Shown one piece after another: positions 44,677 through 53,521 of a stretch of DNA of 64,000 nt. Location: contig NZ_MWQN01000001.1 of NCBI RefSeq assembly GCF_002024165.1, positions 6,386,001 to 6,450,000 on the forward strand, written 5' to 3'. The notes under the pieces were generated by a model that worked only from the letters and a program-made list of their open reading frames with translations, searched no databases and had not been told where the DNA came from. Within the stretch, counting starts at the first letter, position 1, and each line of letters begins with the position of its first letter. This DNA is from Embleya scabrispora (GTDB lineage: Bacteria; Actinomycetota; Actinomycetes; Streptomycetales; Streptomycetaceae). A program made the position numbers and the translations under genes.

Positions 44677-46101
44677 GTGCGGATCGACGAGTATCAGTCC
44701 CATGACGCCACCGGACTCGCGGGCCTGATCGCCCGCGGGGAGGTGACCGCGGACGAGGTGCTCGACGTCGCCTTCGCCGCGATCAAGGAACGCGAACCCG
44801 CCCTGGGCGCGGTGGTCGCGCTGTGCGAGGAACAGGCCCGCTCCGCCGTCGCGGGCCTGTTGCCCGGTGTGCTGGCCGGGGTGCCGTACCTGATCAAGGA
44901 CCTCGAGTGCGACGTGGCCGGCACGCCCACCACCAACGGCTCGCGCCTGTTCGCGGGCGCGCCGGCGAAGCGGGACAGCACCCTGGTCACCCGGTTGCGG
45001 GTGGCGGGCGTATTGATCGTGGGCAAGTCCAACACCCCCGAGTTCGGCCTGGGCACCACCACCGAGTCGGGCCTGTTCGGTCCCGCGCACAACCCCTGGC
45101 GGCTCGATCACAGCGCCGGCGGCTCCAGCGGCGGCTCGGCGGCGGCGGTCGCGGCGGGCATGGTGCCGGTCGCGCACGCCACCGACGGGGGCGGCTCGAT
45201 CCGGATCCCGGCCTCGTGCTGCGGGCTGTTCGGCCTCAAGCCGAGCCGGGGCCGGGTCACCGCCGGGCCCGACCGCGGCGAGTCGTGGGCCGGGCTCTCG
45301 GTGGCGCACGCGGTCACCCGCACGGTCCGCGACAGCGCGACGCTGCTCGATGTCACCGGCACTCCGGAGCCGGGCGACCCCTACCACGCGCCGCAGCCCG
45401 TGGGCCCGTACGCCGCCGAGGTGGGCACGGACCCGGGGCGGTTGCGGATCGGGCTGATCCTGAACCCCGTGGACGCCGACGTGCTCGTGGACGGCGAGTG
45501 CACCCGGGCCGCGCAGGAGGCGGCGGCGCTGTGCGAGGCGCTGGGGCACGACGTGGAGCCGGTCGAGTGGCCGGACACGCTGACCCGGCCCGGCGAGGTG
45601 ATCGCGCCGATCAGCGCCGCGCACATGGCGCGCATGGTGGACCTGCGACTGGCCGAGGTGGGGCGCGAGTTGCGGCCCGGCGATCTGGACGCGGCCACCG
45701 AGTTGATCGTGGAGAAGGGCCGGCGGCTGACACTGGCGCGCTACCTGGCCGCGGTGGACACGATGCACACCATCGGGCGGGCGGTGACCCGGCTGACCGG
45801 GCGCTTCGACGTGCTGCTCACCCCGACGATGGCGGTGGTGCCGCCGAAGTTGGGCGAGTTGGACCCCAACCGCGATCCGCGGGCCGCGCTGGCGGGGATG
45901 CGCGGGATGGCGGCGTTCACCGGTTTGTTCAACGTCACCGGGCAGCCGGCCATGTCGGTGCCGCTGGGCAACACGGCCGACGGGATGCCGGTGGGCGTGC
46001 AGTTCGCGGGCCGCTACGGCGACGAGACCACGCTGCTGCGCCTTGCCGGACAGTTGGAGGCGGCGGCGCCGTGGGCGGGTACGGCGCGCGCCCCGCGTTA
46101 G
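44677..46101 (+). CDS. Amidase-signature family hydrolase
   Basis: 474 residues from GTG 44677, ribosome site AGGAGGT at 6 nt. Catalytic triad of the family visible: Lys74 (YLIKDLE), cis-Ser in [12 protein letters not shown] (about 150) and nucleophile Ser174 ([16 protein letters not shown]). Hydrolyses an amide bond; similar proteins include 6-aminohexanoate cyclic dimer hydrolase and fatty amide hydrolases. GatA is unlikely because there is no gatC/gatB nearby and the sequence context differs. Convergent with the sigma-factor gene. Confidence 0.92.
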   Translation: MRIDEYQSHDATGLAGLIARGEVTADEVLDVAFAAIKEREPALGAVVALCEEQARSAVAGLLPGVLAGVPYLIKDLECDVAGTPTTNGSRLFAGAPAKRDSTLVTRLRVAGVLIVGKSNTPEFGLGTTTESGLFGPAHNPWRLDHSAGGSSGGSAAAVAAGMVPVAHATDGGGSIRIPASCCGLFGLKPSRGRVTAGPDRGESWAGLSVAHAVTRTVRDSATLLDVTGTPEPGDPYHAPQPVGPYAAEVGTDPGRLRIGLILNPVDADVLVDGECTRAAQEAAALCEALGHDVEPVEWPDTLTRPGEVIAPISAAHMARMVDLRLAEVGRELRPGDLDAATELIVEKGRRLTLARYLAAVDTMHTIGRAVTRLTGRFDVLLTPTMAVVPPKLGELDPNRDPRAALAGMRGMAAFTGLFNVTGQPAMSVPLGNTADGMPVGVQFAGRYGDETTLLRLAGQLEAAAPWAGTARAPR

Positions 46102-46140
46102 CGGTTGCCCGTCGGCGGGCGCCGGCTCGGGGCGCGCGGC

Positions 46141-47889
46141 TCAGCGTCGGCACAGGGTGTAGTGCGAGCCGTTCCTGCCCTTGATCTCGGTGCACTCGGC
46201 GGTGGAGCCGGCCGGCATCAGCGGCGCGGCCAGGGCACTGGGCACGGTGATGGTCGGGTTCTCGCACCACTTGCCGCCGCCGTTGTCGCACCGGAAGCCG
46301 ACCTTGTCGTCGTCGGCCCGGAACTCCTTGTTGTTCGCCACCAGTGTCGGGCCGGAGCGGGTGGGCTTGACGGTCGGCGCGGGCCGGGTCGGCGGGCGGG
46401 TCGTGGGCGCCGGGCGCGGCGAGGCGGCCGGCGGGGTCGGCGCGGGTGACTCCACCTCGGCCGGCTCGGGCGGCTCGGGTTGTGGGGGCGGGGTCTCGGC
46501 GGCGGGGGGCGGGGCCGGTGGCAGTGGGGCCGGTGCGGAGGCGGCGACCGGCGGGGACGGGTGCTTCGGCTTGGGCTTGTCGGTGTCCACCAGGGCGAAC
46601 GCGGCGACCGCGACGGCGACCACCACCCCGCCCGCGATCAGCGTCGAGCGGCCGGCCGTCTGCCCGCCCTGCGTCGCGCCCTTGACCGCGGCGGTGCCCA
46701 CGCCCGCCCCCGCCGCCGCGCCGCCGGCCGCGGCGGCGCCCGCGGCCACGCCGCTCGCGACGCCGCCCGCGCCGGTGGCCCCGACGGCCAGGCCGAGTCC
46801 GCCGGCCACCGCCGCCCCCGCCGCGGCGGCGCCGGCGGCCGCCGCGGTACCGCTGAGGAAGATCGGCGCGGTGATGCCGATCAGGGCGAGTGCGATCGGC
46901 CCGTACCGGTCGCGCACGTCGGCCATCTCCGCGTAGGTGTCGTGACACCTGCTGCACTTCTTCAGGTGCGCGTCGATGGTCTCCCGGCGTCGCTCCGAGT
47001 CCATGCGGTTGCGCAGGTGCCGGCCGTAGTGCCGGGTGAACTTCCGGCACTTCTCGTCGTCGACACCGCCGGTGGCGAACGCCACGAAGTAGTTGTCCTT
47101 GAGTTCCTGGCGGGCCCGCTCCAGGATCTTGCGCACGTTGTCCGGGTTCTCGCCGACCAACGGGGCGACCTGGACGGCCTGTTCGCCCTCGATGTCCACG
47201 TGCCACAACACCGTCCGGGAGCGCTCGGGCAACTCCTGGAACGCCTGGTACGCCAGTCGCGTGTCGTCGGCCCTCACCAGGGGATCCTGGTTCTCGCACG
47301 CCGATTCGAACAGGGCGAAGTCCTCGGTGAGCCATTCGCGCCGGTTGTTCCTGGTCCAGCTGATCGCCAGGTGGCGCACGGTGGTGAGCAGGTAGGCCCG
47401 GAACGCCTCCCGGGGGCCGCGGCCCGCCCGCAGCGCCTCGAGGGTGGCCGCGAACGCGTCGGCGCACAGGTCGTCGGCGGCCTCGGGGGTGCGGGTGCAG
47501 GTGCGGGCGAAGGCGCGCACCGAGCGCACGTGCCGCTGGTAGAGCAGGCCGTAGGCGTTGGCGTCGCCGGCGCGCACCCGGTCGGCCAACTCCAGGTCCG
47601 AGGGCCCCTCGAACACGGGTACGGCCTCGTCGTCCGGTGGACGCCAAGGGGCGTCGCCGCCCGATGCGGGCGTGAAGGGGTCGGCCGCTGCGGCGTGGGC
47701 CGACCCGGGCTGGGCCGGTTCGGCTGCGGCCGGCTCGGCGGGCCCGAGGTCGCCGTCGTACGCCCGAGGGTGATGCACGCCGCGCTGGCCGGGGACGAAG
47801 GGGGCGCCTGCTCCGGTCGCCTCCGCGGCACCGCCGCCCGCGTCGGCGCCGCTGGGGTCCGGGGTCGCCGAGTCGTCCTCGCGTGCCAC
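46141..47889 (-). CDS. ECF sigma factor fused to a zinc anti-sigma domain and membrane anchor
   Basis: 582 residues from GTG 47889 (AAGGGGG upstream). After an acidic/Pro-rich N-terminal segment (1-85) come sigma region 2 (about 90-165: DLELADRVRAGDANAYGLLYQRHV, RTPEAADDLCADAF) and region 4 (about 205-265: FQELPERSRTVLWHVDIEGEQAVQVAPLVG). Then His308-x3-Cys312-x2-Cys315 (HLKKCSRC), the ZAS anti-sigma motif; a long Ala/Gly hydrophobic region and a membrane helix TLIAGGVVVAVAVAAFALV; a Pro-rich linker; and a C-terminal Cys-containing domain (about 520-582). This resembles ECF52-type sigma factors, whose own C terminus is thought to hold them inactive at the membrane. Signal and target unknown. 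Confidence 0.88.
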   Translation of the reverse strand: MAREDDSATPDPSGADAGGGAAEATGAGAPFVPGQRGVHHPRAYDGDLGPAEPAAAEPAQPGSAHAAAADPFTPASGGDAPWRPPDDEAVPVFEGPSDLELADRVRAGDANAYGLLYQRHVRSVRAFARTCTRTPEAADDLCADAFAATLEALRAGRGPREAFRAYLLTTVRHLAISWTRNNRREWLTEDFALFESACENQDPLVRADDTRLAYQAFQELPERSRTVLWHVDIEGEQAVQVAPLVGENPDNVRKILERARQELKDNYFVAFATGGVDDEKCRKFTRHYGRHLRNRMDSERRRETIDAHLKKCSRCHDTYAEMADVRDRYGPIALALIGITAPIFLSGTAAAAGAAAAGAAVAGGLGLAVGATGAGGVASGVAAGAAAAGGAAAGAGVGTAAVKGATQGGQTAGRSTLIAGGVVVAVAVAAFALVDTDKPKPKHPSPPVAASAPAPLPPAPPPAAETPPPQPEPPEPAEVESPAPTPPAASPRPAPTTRPPTRPAPTVKPTRSGPTLVANNKEFRADDDKVGFRCDNGGGKWCENPTITVPSALAAPLMPAGSTAECTEIKGRNGSHYTLCRR

Positions 47890-48015
47890 CGTTTGCCCCC
47901 TTGTGCCCTTGCCGTGCCCGATCGTTCGCACAGCATCGTGACCATCCGGCCACGGTCTGTCCAGAAGCGGCGACCCTCGGCAAGACACCCGGAGTGCGCT
48001 CCGGCGCAGGTGGTG

Positions 48016-48128
48016 CGGTACGGGCGCGGATGGTCGAGGTCCGCGCCCGTACCGACGGTGGAACCGCACCCGGGGTGACGCTGCGTCGTTCGGGTGACGA
48101 ACGGAGATACGAAGAGGTGGTTCGTCAC
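48016..48128 (-). terminator. Two hairpins between the GGDEF-like and sigma-factor genes
   Basis: GTGACGAAC (48094-48102) pairs with GTTCGTCAC (48120-48128), starting 5 nt past the stop of the GGDEF-like gene. Farther on, CGGTACGGGCGCGGA (48016-48030) and its complement (48040-48054) form a perfect 15-bp stem with a 9-nt loop. Together they should isolate the sigma-factor gene from upstream transcription. Confidence 0.72.
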
Positions 48129-48132
48129 GGTG

Positions 48133-48861
48133 CTATCGCCCCGTCGGGCCCGGCGTGGTGGTCAGGCGCACGCTCGACCTGGGGATCCTCGGCGCGCCGC
48201 CGGGCGCTCCGCCGGGGCCGTCCAGCGGGTCGACGGGGGCGCGGCACAACCGGTCGAGCCGGTCCGGCAGTTCCGGGTCGTCGCCGTCGAGCAGCGCCAT
48301 CAGTCGGCCGGGCGGCACCGCGTAGGCGAGGTCGCCCAGGGCCCGCTCCAGGTGGCGGGCGGTGAGCAGCAGGTGGCGCAGGTGTCCCCACAGCAGCGAC
48401 TCGGGCACCTCCAGGCGCACCACGACGATGCGCACGTGTTCGCCGGCGGCGGTGCGTTCGACGAGGCGCTGCTGGAGGAGGGCGGCCGAGGGGAGTTCGG
48501 TGATCGGGTCGGTGCCGGGGGGCAGGGTGCCGGGCGGGTTGGCCCGGGCGCGGGTGCTCAGATAGGCCTGGACGAGTGGGCCGGGGGCGCTGTGCGCGAG
48601 GCCGCACAGGAACAGCGCGTCCAGTTCGGCCAGAGCCACGTCCAGCGGGATCTCGGCGGCGGCCCGGTCCCGGGCCAGGGCCAGGCACGCGGCGTGGGCC
48701 TCGCCGCCGCGCACGAAGGCGTCCAGGCACTGCTCGACGGCGTCGCTGTGCCAGGCGACCCGGGCGGGCCAACCGGCCCGCAGGGTCACCCGCTGCCACT
48801 CGCCTCGGAGCCAGTCGCGGTCGGGTTGGGCGGTGATCGGGGTGTCACACTCGGTACGCAT
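48133..48861 (-). CDS. Hypothetical protein with degenerate GGDEF-like segment
   Basis: 242 residues. The N-terminal half is helical (DWLRGEWQRVTLRAGWPARVAWHSDAVEQCLDAF...LVQAYLSTRAR). From about residue 118 the stretch TDPITELPSAALLQQRLVERTAAGEHVRIVVVRLEV resembles the start of a GGDEF domain (DPLTGLPNR...), but no GGDEF active-site motif follows, so it should not make cyclic-di-GMP. It may be a structural or regulatory remnant. ATG 48861; next gene downstream is the membrane-tethered sigma factor, 243 bp away beyond two hairpins. Confidence 0.72.
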   Translation of the reverse strand: MRTECDTPITAQPDRDWLRGEWQRVTLRAGWPARVAWHSDAVEQCLDAFVRGGEAHAACLALARDRAAAEIPLDVALAELDALFLCGLAHSAPGPLVQAYLSTRARANPPGTLPPGTDPITELPSAALLQQRLVERTAAGEHVRIVVVRLEVPESLLWGHLRHLLLTARHLERALGDLAYAVPPGRLMALLDGDDPELPDRLDRLCRAPVDPLDGPGGAPGGAPRIPRSSVRLTTTPGPTGR

Positions 48862-49015
48862 GGCGGTCTAGAGGAGCCTTTGCGACGAACGTGACAAAGT
48901 TCGCCGAAGATTTCTCGAATGTGGCCCAGGTCACATTCATGCCCGCGCGCCCGGCGCGTTGCGGAGCGACCCTTTCGAGTGGCCGGCCGCCGTCCTTACG
49001 TGGAGATTCCGGGCA

Positions 49016-49945
49016 TCACCGGCGGGCGGCGAGCACGTCGAGCAACCGGTGCACCGGACCGGTGAGGCCCCACTGCCGCCGCAACGTGTCCAGCGCCCGC
49101 GGATCGGCCGGTTCGGTGGGCAGCGGCCGGTCCCACTCGGCCGCCGGCGGCAGCGGGACGTCGCGCACCACGCGCACCACACCGGGCGCCACGTCGAGGT
49201 AGTCGCTCGCCTCGACGATCCGCGCCCGCCGGGCCGGAGTGAGCCTGGCCCGGGGGTCGGCCGCCGCCCGGCGCACCCCCGCCAGGTCGCCGTATTCGAC
49301 GATCAACTGGGCGGCGGTCTTGTCCCCGATGCCCTTGACCCCCGGCAGCCCGTCGCTGGCGTCGCCGCGCAGCGTGGCGAAGTCGGCGTAGGCCGAGGCG
49401 GGTACGCCGTAGCGGGCCAGCACCGCCGCCTCGTCGATCACCTCGTGCGCGGCCACGCCCTTGACCGTGTAGAGCACCCGGACCGAGCGCGCGTCGTCGA
49501 CGAGTTGGAACAGGTCCCGGTCGCCGGTGACGATGTCCACCGCCGTCGGCGCGCGGGTGGCCAGCGTGGCGATCACGTCGTCGGCCTCGAAGCCCGCGAC
49601 CCCCACGCGCGGAATGCCCAGCGCGTCCAACGCCTGCTCGATCACCGGCACCTGCGGAGCGAGCGTGTCCGGGATCTCCTCCTCGTCGGGACCGGCCTCC
49701 TCGGCGACTCGATGCGCCTTGTAGGAGGGGATCGCGTCGACCCGGAACTGCGGCCGCCAGTCGGCGTCCATGCACGCGACCAGCCGGGTCGGCTCACGGT
49801 CCTCGACCAGGCGGGTGATGAAGTCGAGCAGGCCGCGCACGGCGTTGACGGGCGTGCCGTCGGGGGCCTTGACGGATTCCGGGACGCCGAAGTAGGCGCG
49901 GAAGTACAGGGACGCGGTGTCGAGGAGCATCAGACGTTCGGTCAC
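49016..49945 (-). CDS. 5'-3' exonuclease (FEN/Pol I N-terminal type)
   Basis: 309 residues from GTG 49945, 7 nt after a CATGAT -10 candidate (49958-49953 on this strand). Metal-binding acids are in LMLLDTASLYFRAYFG, CMDAD, AGFEADDVIATLA and DIVTGDRDLFQLVDD; the helix-hairpin-helix part is GDASDGLPGVKGIGDKTAAQLI. A stand-alone homologue of the DNA polymerase I 5' nuclease domain, acting on flaps or RNA primers. Common in streptomycetes in addition to polA. An in-frame ATG at 49957 overlaps the promoter. Confidence 0.92.
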   Translation of the reverse strand: MTERLMLLDTASLYFRAYFGVPESVKAPDGTPVNAVRGLLDFITRLVEDREPTRLVACMDADWRPQFRVDAIPSYKAHRVAEEAGPDEEEIPDTLAPQVPVIEQALDALGIPRVGVAGFEADDVIATLATRAPTAVDIVTGDRDLFQLVDDARSVRVLYTVKGVAAHEVIDEAAVLARYGVPASAYADFATLRGDASDGLPGVKGIGDKTAAQLIVEYGDLAGVRRAAADPRARLTPARRARIVEASDYLDVAPGVVRVVRDVPLPPAAEWDRPLPTEPADPRALDTLRRQWGLTGPVHRLLDVLAARR

Positions 49946-50026
49946 GAGCCCGATCATGCCGCACCGGACCGACGCGGAACCCGATCCGCGCGCGTCGCGC
50001 GAGCCCGCCGCCCTCCGGCGCCGCCG

Positions 50027-50401
50027 TCAGTCGGCGAACTCGTCCAGGACTTCCTGAAGGGTGTCACGCACCCCCAGGACGTCGATCAGACCGGTCATCC
50101 GCAACGTCGCCCGCACGTTGCGGTCGGGCGCGGCAAGCCGCAACTCGCCGGAGAACGCGTGCATCGACTTGAACGCGTCTATCAGCACCCCCAGGCCGAC
50201 CGAGTCGCAGAAGTTCAGCCCGGTGGCGTCCACCACCACCCGGCGACACCCGCCGTCGATCAACTCGATCAGGGTGCGGTGCAACAACGGGGCATTGTGC
50301 AGGTCCAGTTCGCCGGCCAGGTGGACGACCGCACAACCGCGCCAGATCGTCACCCCGGTGACGGGATGTTCCTGCCCGAGGGTGCCCAAGCGCGCGATCA
50401 T
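50027..50401 (-). CDS. STAS-domain anti-anti-sigma factor
   Basis: 124 residues, a single STAS fold: VVHLAGELDLHNAPLLHRTLIELIDGGCRRVVVDATGLNFCDSVGLGVLIDAFK. Ser67 in CDSVGLG is the residue phosphorylated by an RsbW/SpoIIAB-type kinase in this family. The unphosphorylated form would bind its anti-sigma kinase and free a sigma factor; no kinase or sigma gene is next to it. ATG at 50401 follows AAAGG. Terminator of the upstream gene at 50568-50585. Confidence 0.92.
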   Translation of the reverse strand: MIARLGTLGQEHPVTGVTIWRGCAVVHLAGELDLHNAPLLHRTLIELIDGGCRRVVVDATGLNFCDSVGLGVLIDAFKSMHAFSGELRLAAPDRNVRATLRMTGLIDVLGVRDTLQEVLDEFAD

Positions 50402-50567
50402 GGCTGCGACCTTTCACCGGCCGGACGTACCGCCGCGCCGATACGGCGCCGGCAATGGGCATTGTGGGCCATCCGGCGTGGTGCCGGACAGCCCCTCAAC
50501 GGGTCGTTTTTTGCGCGGTGCGCCGAACGGGTGGGTCTTGTCCGGGTAACGGCAGGTCGGTTCGGGT

Positions 50568-50585
50568 GCCGACGGCCGCGTCGGC
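50568..50585 (-). terminator. Terminator of the PLP-enzyme gene
   Basis: GCCGACG-GCCG-CGTCGGC (50568-50585), a 7-bp stem with 4-nt loop, 22 nt past the stop codon. Confidence 0.5.
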
Positions 50586-50607
50586 CCCGGCCTTTCCGTT
50601 CCCCGGC

Positions 50608-51849
50608 CTACAGGAACGTGTGGCCCTCGCCCCGATACGTGGGCACCGTACGCACCACCCGGTCGCCCTCGACCAGATGCAGCGCGTCGAAACGTTCGCA
50701 CAACTCGCCCGCCTTCGCGTGCCGGAACCACACCGAGTCGCCGATCCGCAGATCGTCGGCCGCAGCGCCGCGCAGCGGGGTCTGCACCTCGCCCGCGGCC
50801 TCCTGCGCGTGGTAGGTCAGGCCCGCGGGCAGATACGGCTGGGGCAGCCGGTCGGGCGCGGGCACGCCGGACGCGGGGTAGCCGCCGCCGAGCACGGTCA
50901 CGCAGCCGTGGCCGGGGCGGCGCACCACCGGCAGGGCGAACAGCGCGGCGGGTCGGCCCCGGAAGGCGGTGTAGTGGTCGAACAGGCGCGGCTGGAACAG
51001 CCCGGATCCCGCCGCGACCTCGGTGATCGAGGTCTCCGCCACGGTGCGCTCCACGCTGCCGGTACCGCCGCCGTTGACGAACTCCAGCGGCGCGACCGCC
51101 CGTACCGCGCGCACGATGTCCGCCCGGCGTCGGCTCAGTTCGGCGCCCGCACGCGCCTGCATCGCCCGCACGACCCGGCCGTAGAGCGCGCGGCCCTCGG
51201 GCGCGTCGCCGACACCCGCGATGTGCGCCTCGTAGGCCATCAGGCCGACCAGCCGAAAACCCGGCCGCCGCCCGACCGCCTCGGCGACCGCGGCCACCTG
51301 CTCCGGGGTGCGCAGCGGCGAGCGGTGCGCGCCGATGTGCACCCGGCCGCCGAGCAGTTGCCAGGAGGTGTCGATGTCCAGGCACACCCGCACCTCGGCC
51401 CGGGGCCGCACGTCGGCGAGCGCGCGCTCGATCAGGTCCAACTGCGCCGGGTCGTCGATCATGACCGTCACCCGCGCGGCGGCCTCCGCGTCGGCGGCCA
51501 GCCGGCGATACGCCGCGCGGTCCACGGAGGGGTAGGCCACCAGGATGTCGGTGACGCCCTCGGCCGCCAGCCACAGCCCCTCGGGCAGGGTGAAGGCCAT
51601 CACGCCGCGGTAGCCGTCCAGGGCCAGCACCTCGCGCAGCAGCGGCAGGCAGCGCACCGACTTGCTGGCCACCCGCACCGGCGTGCCCGCCGCCCGGCGC
51701 ACCAGGTCTGCGGCGTTGGCCCGGAAGGCGTCCAGGTCGACGATCGCGAGGGGGGCGTCCAGGTGCGCGGTGGCCCGGTCGTAGCGGGACCGGTCGGCGC
51801 TCGCGGTCGGAGCGGGAGCGGACACGGGGGGCGCGGCGGCGGAGACCAT
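50608..51849 (-). CDS. PLP-dependent amino-acid deaminase/aldolase (alanine racemase N-terminal fold)
   Basis: 413 residues from ATG 51849. APLAIVDLDAFRANAADLVRRAAGTPVRVASKSVRC holds the probable PLP lysine in ASKSVRC. The TIM-barrel continues through VCLDIDTSWQLLGGRVHIGAHRSPL, LVGLMAYEAHIAGVGD and EFVNGGGTGSVERT, and a C-terminal beta domain has GDSVWFRHAKAGELCERFDALHLVEGDRVV. It belongs with D-threonine aldolase/D-serine dehydratase-like proteins; substrate unknown. ATG 51888 in frame would overlap a palindrome (TACCGATCGGTA, 51873-51884) that looks like promoter sequence. Confidence 0.86.
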   Translation of the reverse strand: MVSAAAPPVSAPAPTASADRSRYDRATAHLDAPLAIVDLDAFRANAADLVRRAAGTPVRVASKSVRCLPLLREVLALDGYRGVMAFTLPEGLWLAAEGVTDILVAYPSVDRAAYRRLAADAEAAARVTVMIDDPAQLDLIERALADVRPRAEVRVCLDIDTSWQLLGGRVHIGAHRSPLRTPEQVAAVAEAVGRRPGFRLVGLMAYEAHIAGVGDAPEGRALYGRVVRAMQARAGAELSRRRADIVRAVRAVAPLEFVNGGGTGSVERTVAETSITEVAAGSGLFQPRLFDHYTAFRGRPAALFALPVVRRPGHGCVTVLGGGYPASGVPAPDRLPQPYLPAGLTYHAQEAAGEVQTPLRGAAADDLRIGDSVWFRHAKAGELCERFDALHLVEGDRVVRTVPTYRGEGHTFL

Positions 51850-51997
51850 TGCCGCAGCCTGCCAGATCGCCGTACCGATCGGTAGCACTCGCCGGTAGGA
51901 CTTCCGCGGGTGGGGCCGGTGGGCTCGTCGGCGGCCCGTGCCCGCCTGCGGCCGAGTCGCGCCGAACCGTGCGGTGACGGTGCGTTAGCTTGATCGC

Positions 51998-53521
51998 ATG
52001 AGTTCCCCCGAGCGTGTGCGGGCGCTCGACCTGATCGACCGCGTCCTGGACCCGGGCAGCTTCCGGGCCTGGAACGACCCGCTGCCGACGCTCGCCGCCC
52101 CGGACCCGGACTACGCGGCCGAACTGGCGGCGGCCCGCGAGCGCACCGGCCTGGACGAGGCGCTGGTCACCGGCGAGGGCCGGATCCACGCACGCCGGGT
52201 CGCGGTGGTGGCCTGCGAGTTCGACTTCCTGGCCGGCTCGATCGGCGTCGCGGGAGCGGAACGGCTCACCCTCGCGGTCGAGCGCGCCACCGCCGAGGGC
52301 CTGCCGCTGGTCGCCTCGCCCACCTCGGGCGGCACCCGCATGCAGGAGGGCACCGTCGCGTTCCTGCAAATGGTCAAGATCTCCGCGGCGGTGGCCGCGC
52401 ACCGCGCCGCGGGCCTGCCGTACCTGGTCTACCTGCGCCACCCCACCACGGGCGGCGTGTTCGCGTCCTGGGGCTCGCTCGGCCACGTCACCGCCGCCCA
52501 GCCCGGCGCGCTGATCGGCTTCCTCGGGCCGCGCGTGTACCAGGCCCTGCACGATCGCGCGTTCCCCGGCGGGGTCCAGGTCGCGGAGAACCTGTACGAG
52601 CACGGGCTGATCGACGCGGTGGTGCCGCCGGAGGAGCTGCGCCGGGTGGCGATCCGGGTCCTCGACGTGCTCGGCCCCGACACCGCGCCGCCCGCGCCGC
52701 CGGGACCGACCGCCGAGGTCTCCGCCGAGCCGCTGCCCGACGTGCCGGCCTGGACGTCGGTGCGGCGCTCGCGCGATCCGCGCCGCCCGGGCCTGCGCAC
52801 GCTGCTGCGACACGGCGCGCGCTCGGTCACCCCGCTGCGCGGGACGGGGGAGGGGGAGAGCGAACCGGCGCTGCGGCTGGCGCTGGCCCGATTCGGGGTC
52901 GAGGGCGGCCCCGGCGCGCCGTGCGTGGTGCTGGGCCAGGACCGCACCCGGCAGAGCGAACACGGCCCGTTCGGCCCGGCGGGGCTGCGCCAGGCCCGGC
53001 GCGGCATGCGGCTCGCGGCCGAGTTGGGACTGCCGCTGGTGACCGTGGTGGACACCGCCGGGGCGGCGCTGTCCCCGGAGGCGGAGGAGGGCGGCTTGGC
53101 CGGCGAGATCGCCCGGTGCCTGGCCGAACTGGTTCTGCTGCCCGCGCCGACCGTATGCCTCCTGCTCGGCCAAGGCTCCGGCGGCGGCGCCCTCGCGCTG
53201 CTGCCCGCCGACCGGGTCGTCTGCGCCCAACACGGCTGGCTGTCGCCGCTGCCCCCCGAGGGCGCGTCGGCGATCCTGTACCGCACGACGGATCGCGCCG
53301 CCGAGATCGCCGGCCGCCAGGGCATCCGAGCCGCCGACCTGCACCACAACGCCATCGTCGACCGCGTGGTCCCCGAACACCCGGACGCGGCCACCGAACC
53401 CGTGGCCTTCATCCACCGAATCGCCGAAGCCCTCCGCGAGGAACTCGACACGTTGCGAACCATGGATCCCGCGACCCGCTTGGCGAGGAGGCGATCGCGC
53501 TACCGAAGATTGGGCCTGTGA
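51998..53521 (+). CDS. Fused acetyl/acyl-CoA carboxylase carboxyltransferase (AccD-AccA type)
   Basis: 507 residues. The N-terminal crotonase-like half contains RVAVVACEFDFLAGSIGVAGAERLTLAVERATAEGLPLVASPTSGGTRMQEG and GHVTAAQPGALIGFLGPRV (beta-like). The C-terminal half has RGMRLAAELGLPLVTVVDTAGAALSPEAEEGGLAGEIARCLAEL and LLLGQGSGGGALALLPADRVV (alpha-like). It should transfer carboxyl from biotin to an acyl-CoA. There is no N-terminal zinc finger as in E. coli AccD and no biotin carboxylase nearby. ATG 51998 lies 6 nt after TAGCTT (51986-51991). Confidence 0.93.
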   Translation: MSSPERVRALDLIDRVLDPGSFRAWNDPLPTLAAPDPDYAAELAAARERTGLDEALVTGEGRIHARRVAVVACEFDFLAGSIGVAGAERLTLAVERATAEGLPLVASPTSGGTRMQEGTVAFLQMVKISAAVAAHRAAGLPYLVYLRHPTTGGVFASWGSLGHVTAAQPGALIGFLGPRVYQALHDRAFPGGVQVAENLYEHGLIDAVVPPEELRRVAIRVLDVLGPDTAPPAPPGPTAEVSAEPLPDVPAWTSVRRSRDPRRPGLRTLLRHGARSVTPLRGTGEGESEPALRLALARFGVEGGPGAPCVVLGQDRTRQSEHGPFGPAGLRQARRGMRLAAELGLPLVTVVDTAGAALSPEAEEGGLAGEIARCLAELVLLPAPTVCLLLGQGSGGGALALLPADRVVCAQHGWLSPLPPEGASAILYRTTDRAAEIAGRQGIRAADLHHNAIVDRVVPEHPDAATEPVAFIHRIAEALREELDTLRTMDPATRLARRRSRYRRLGL

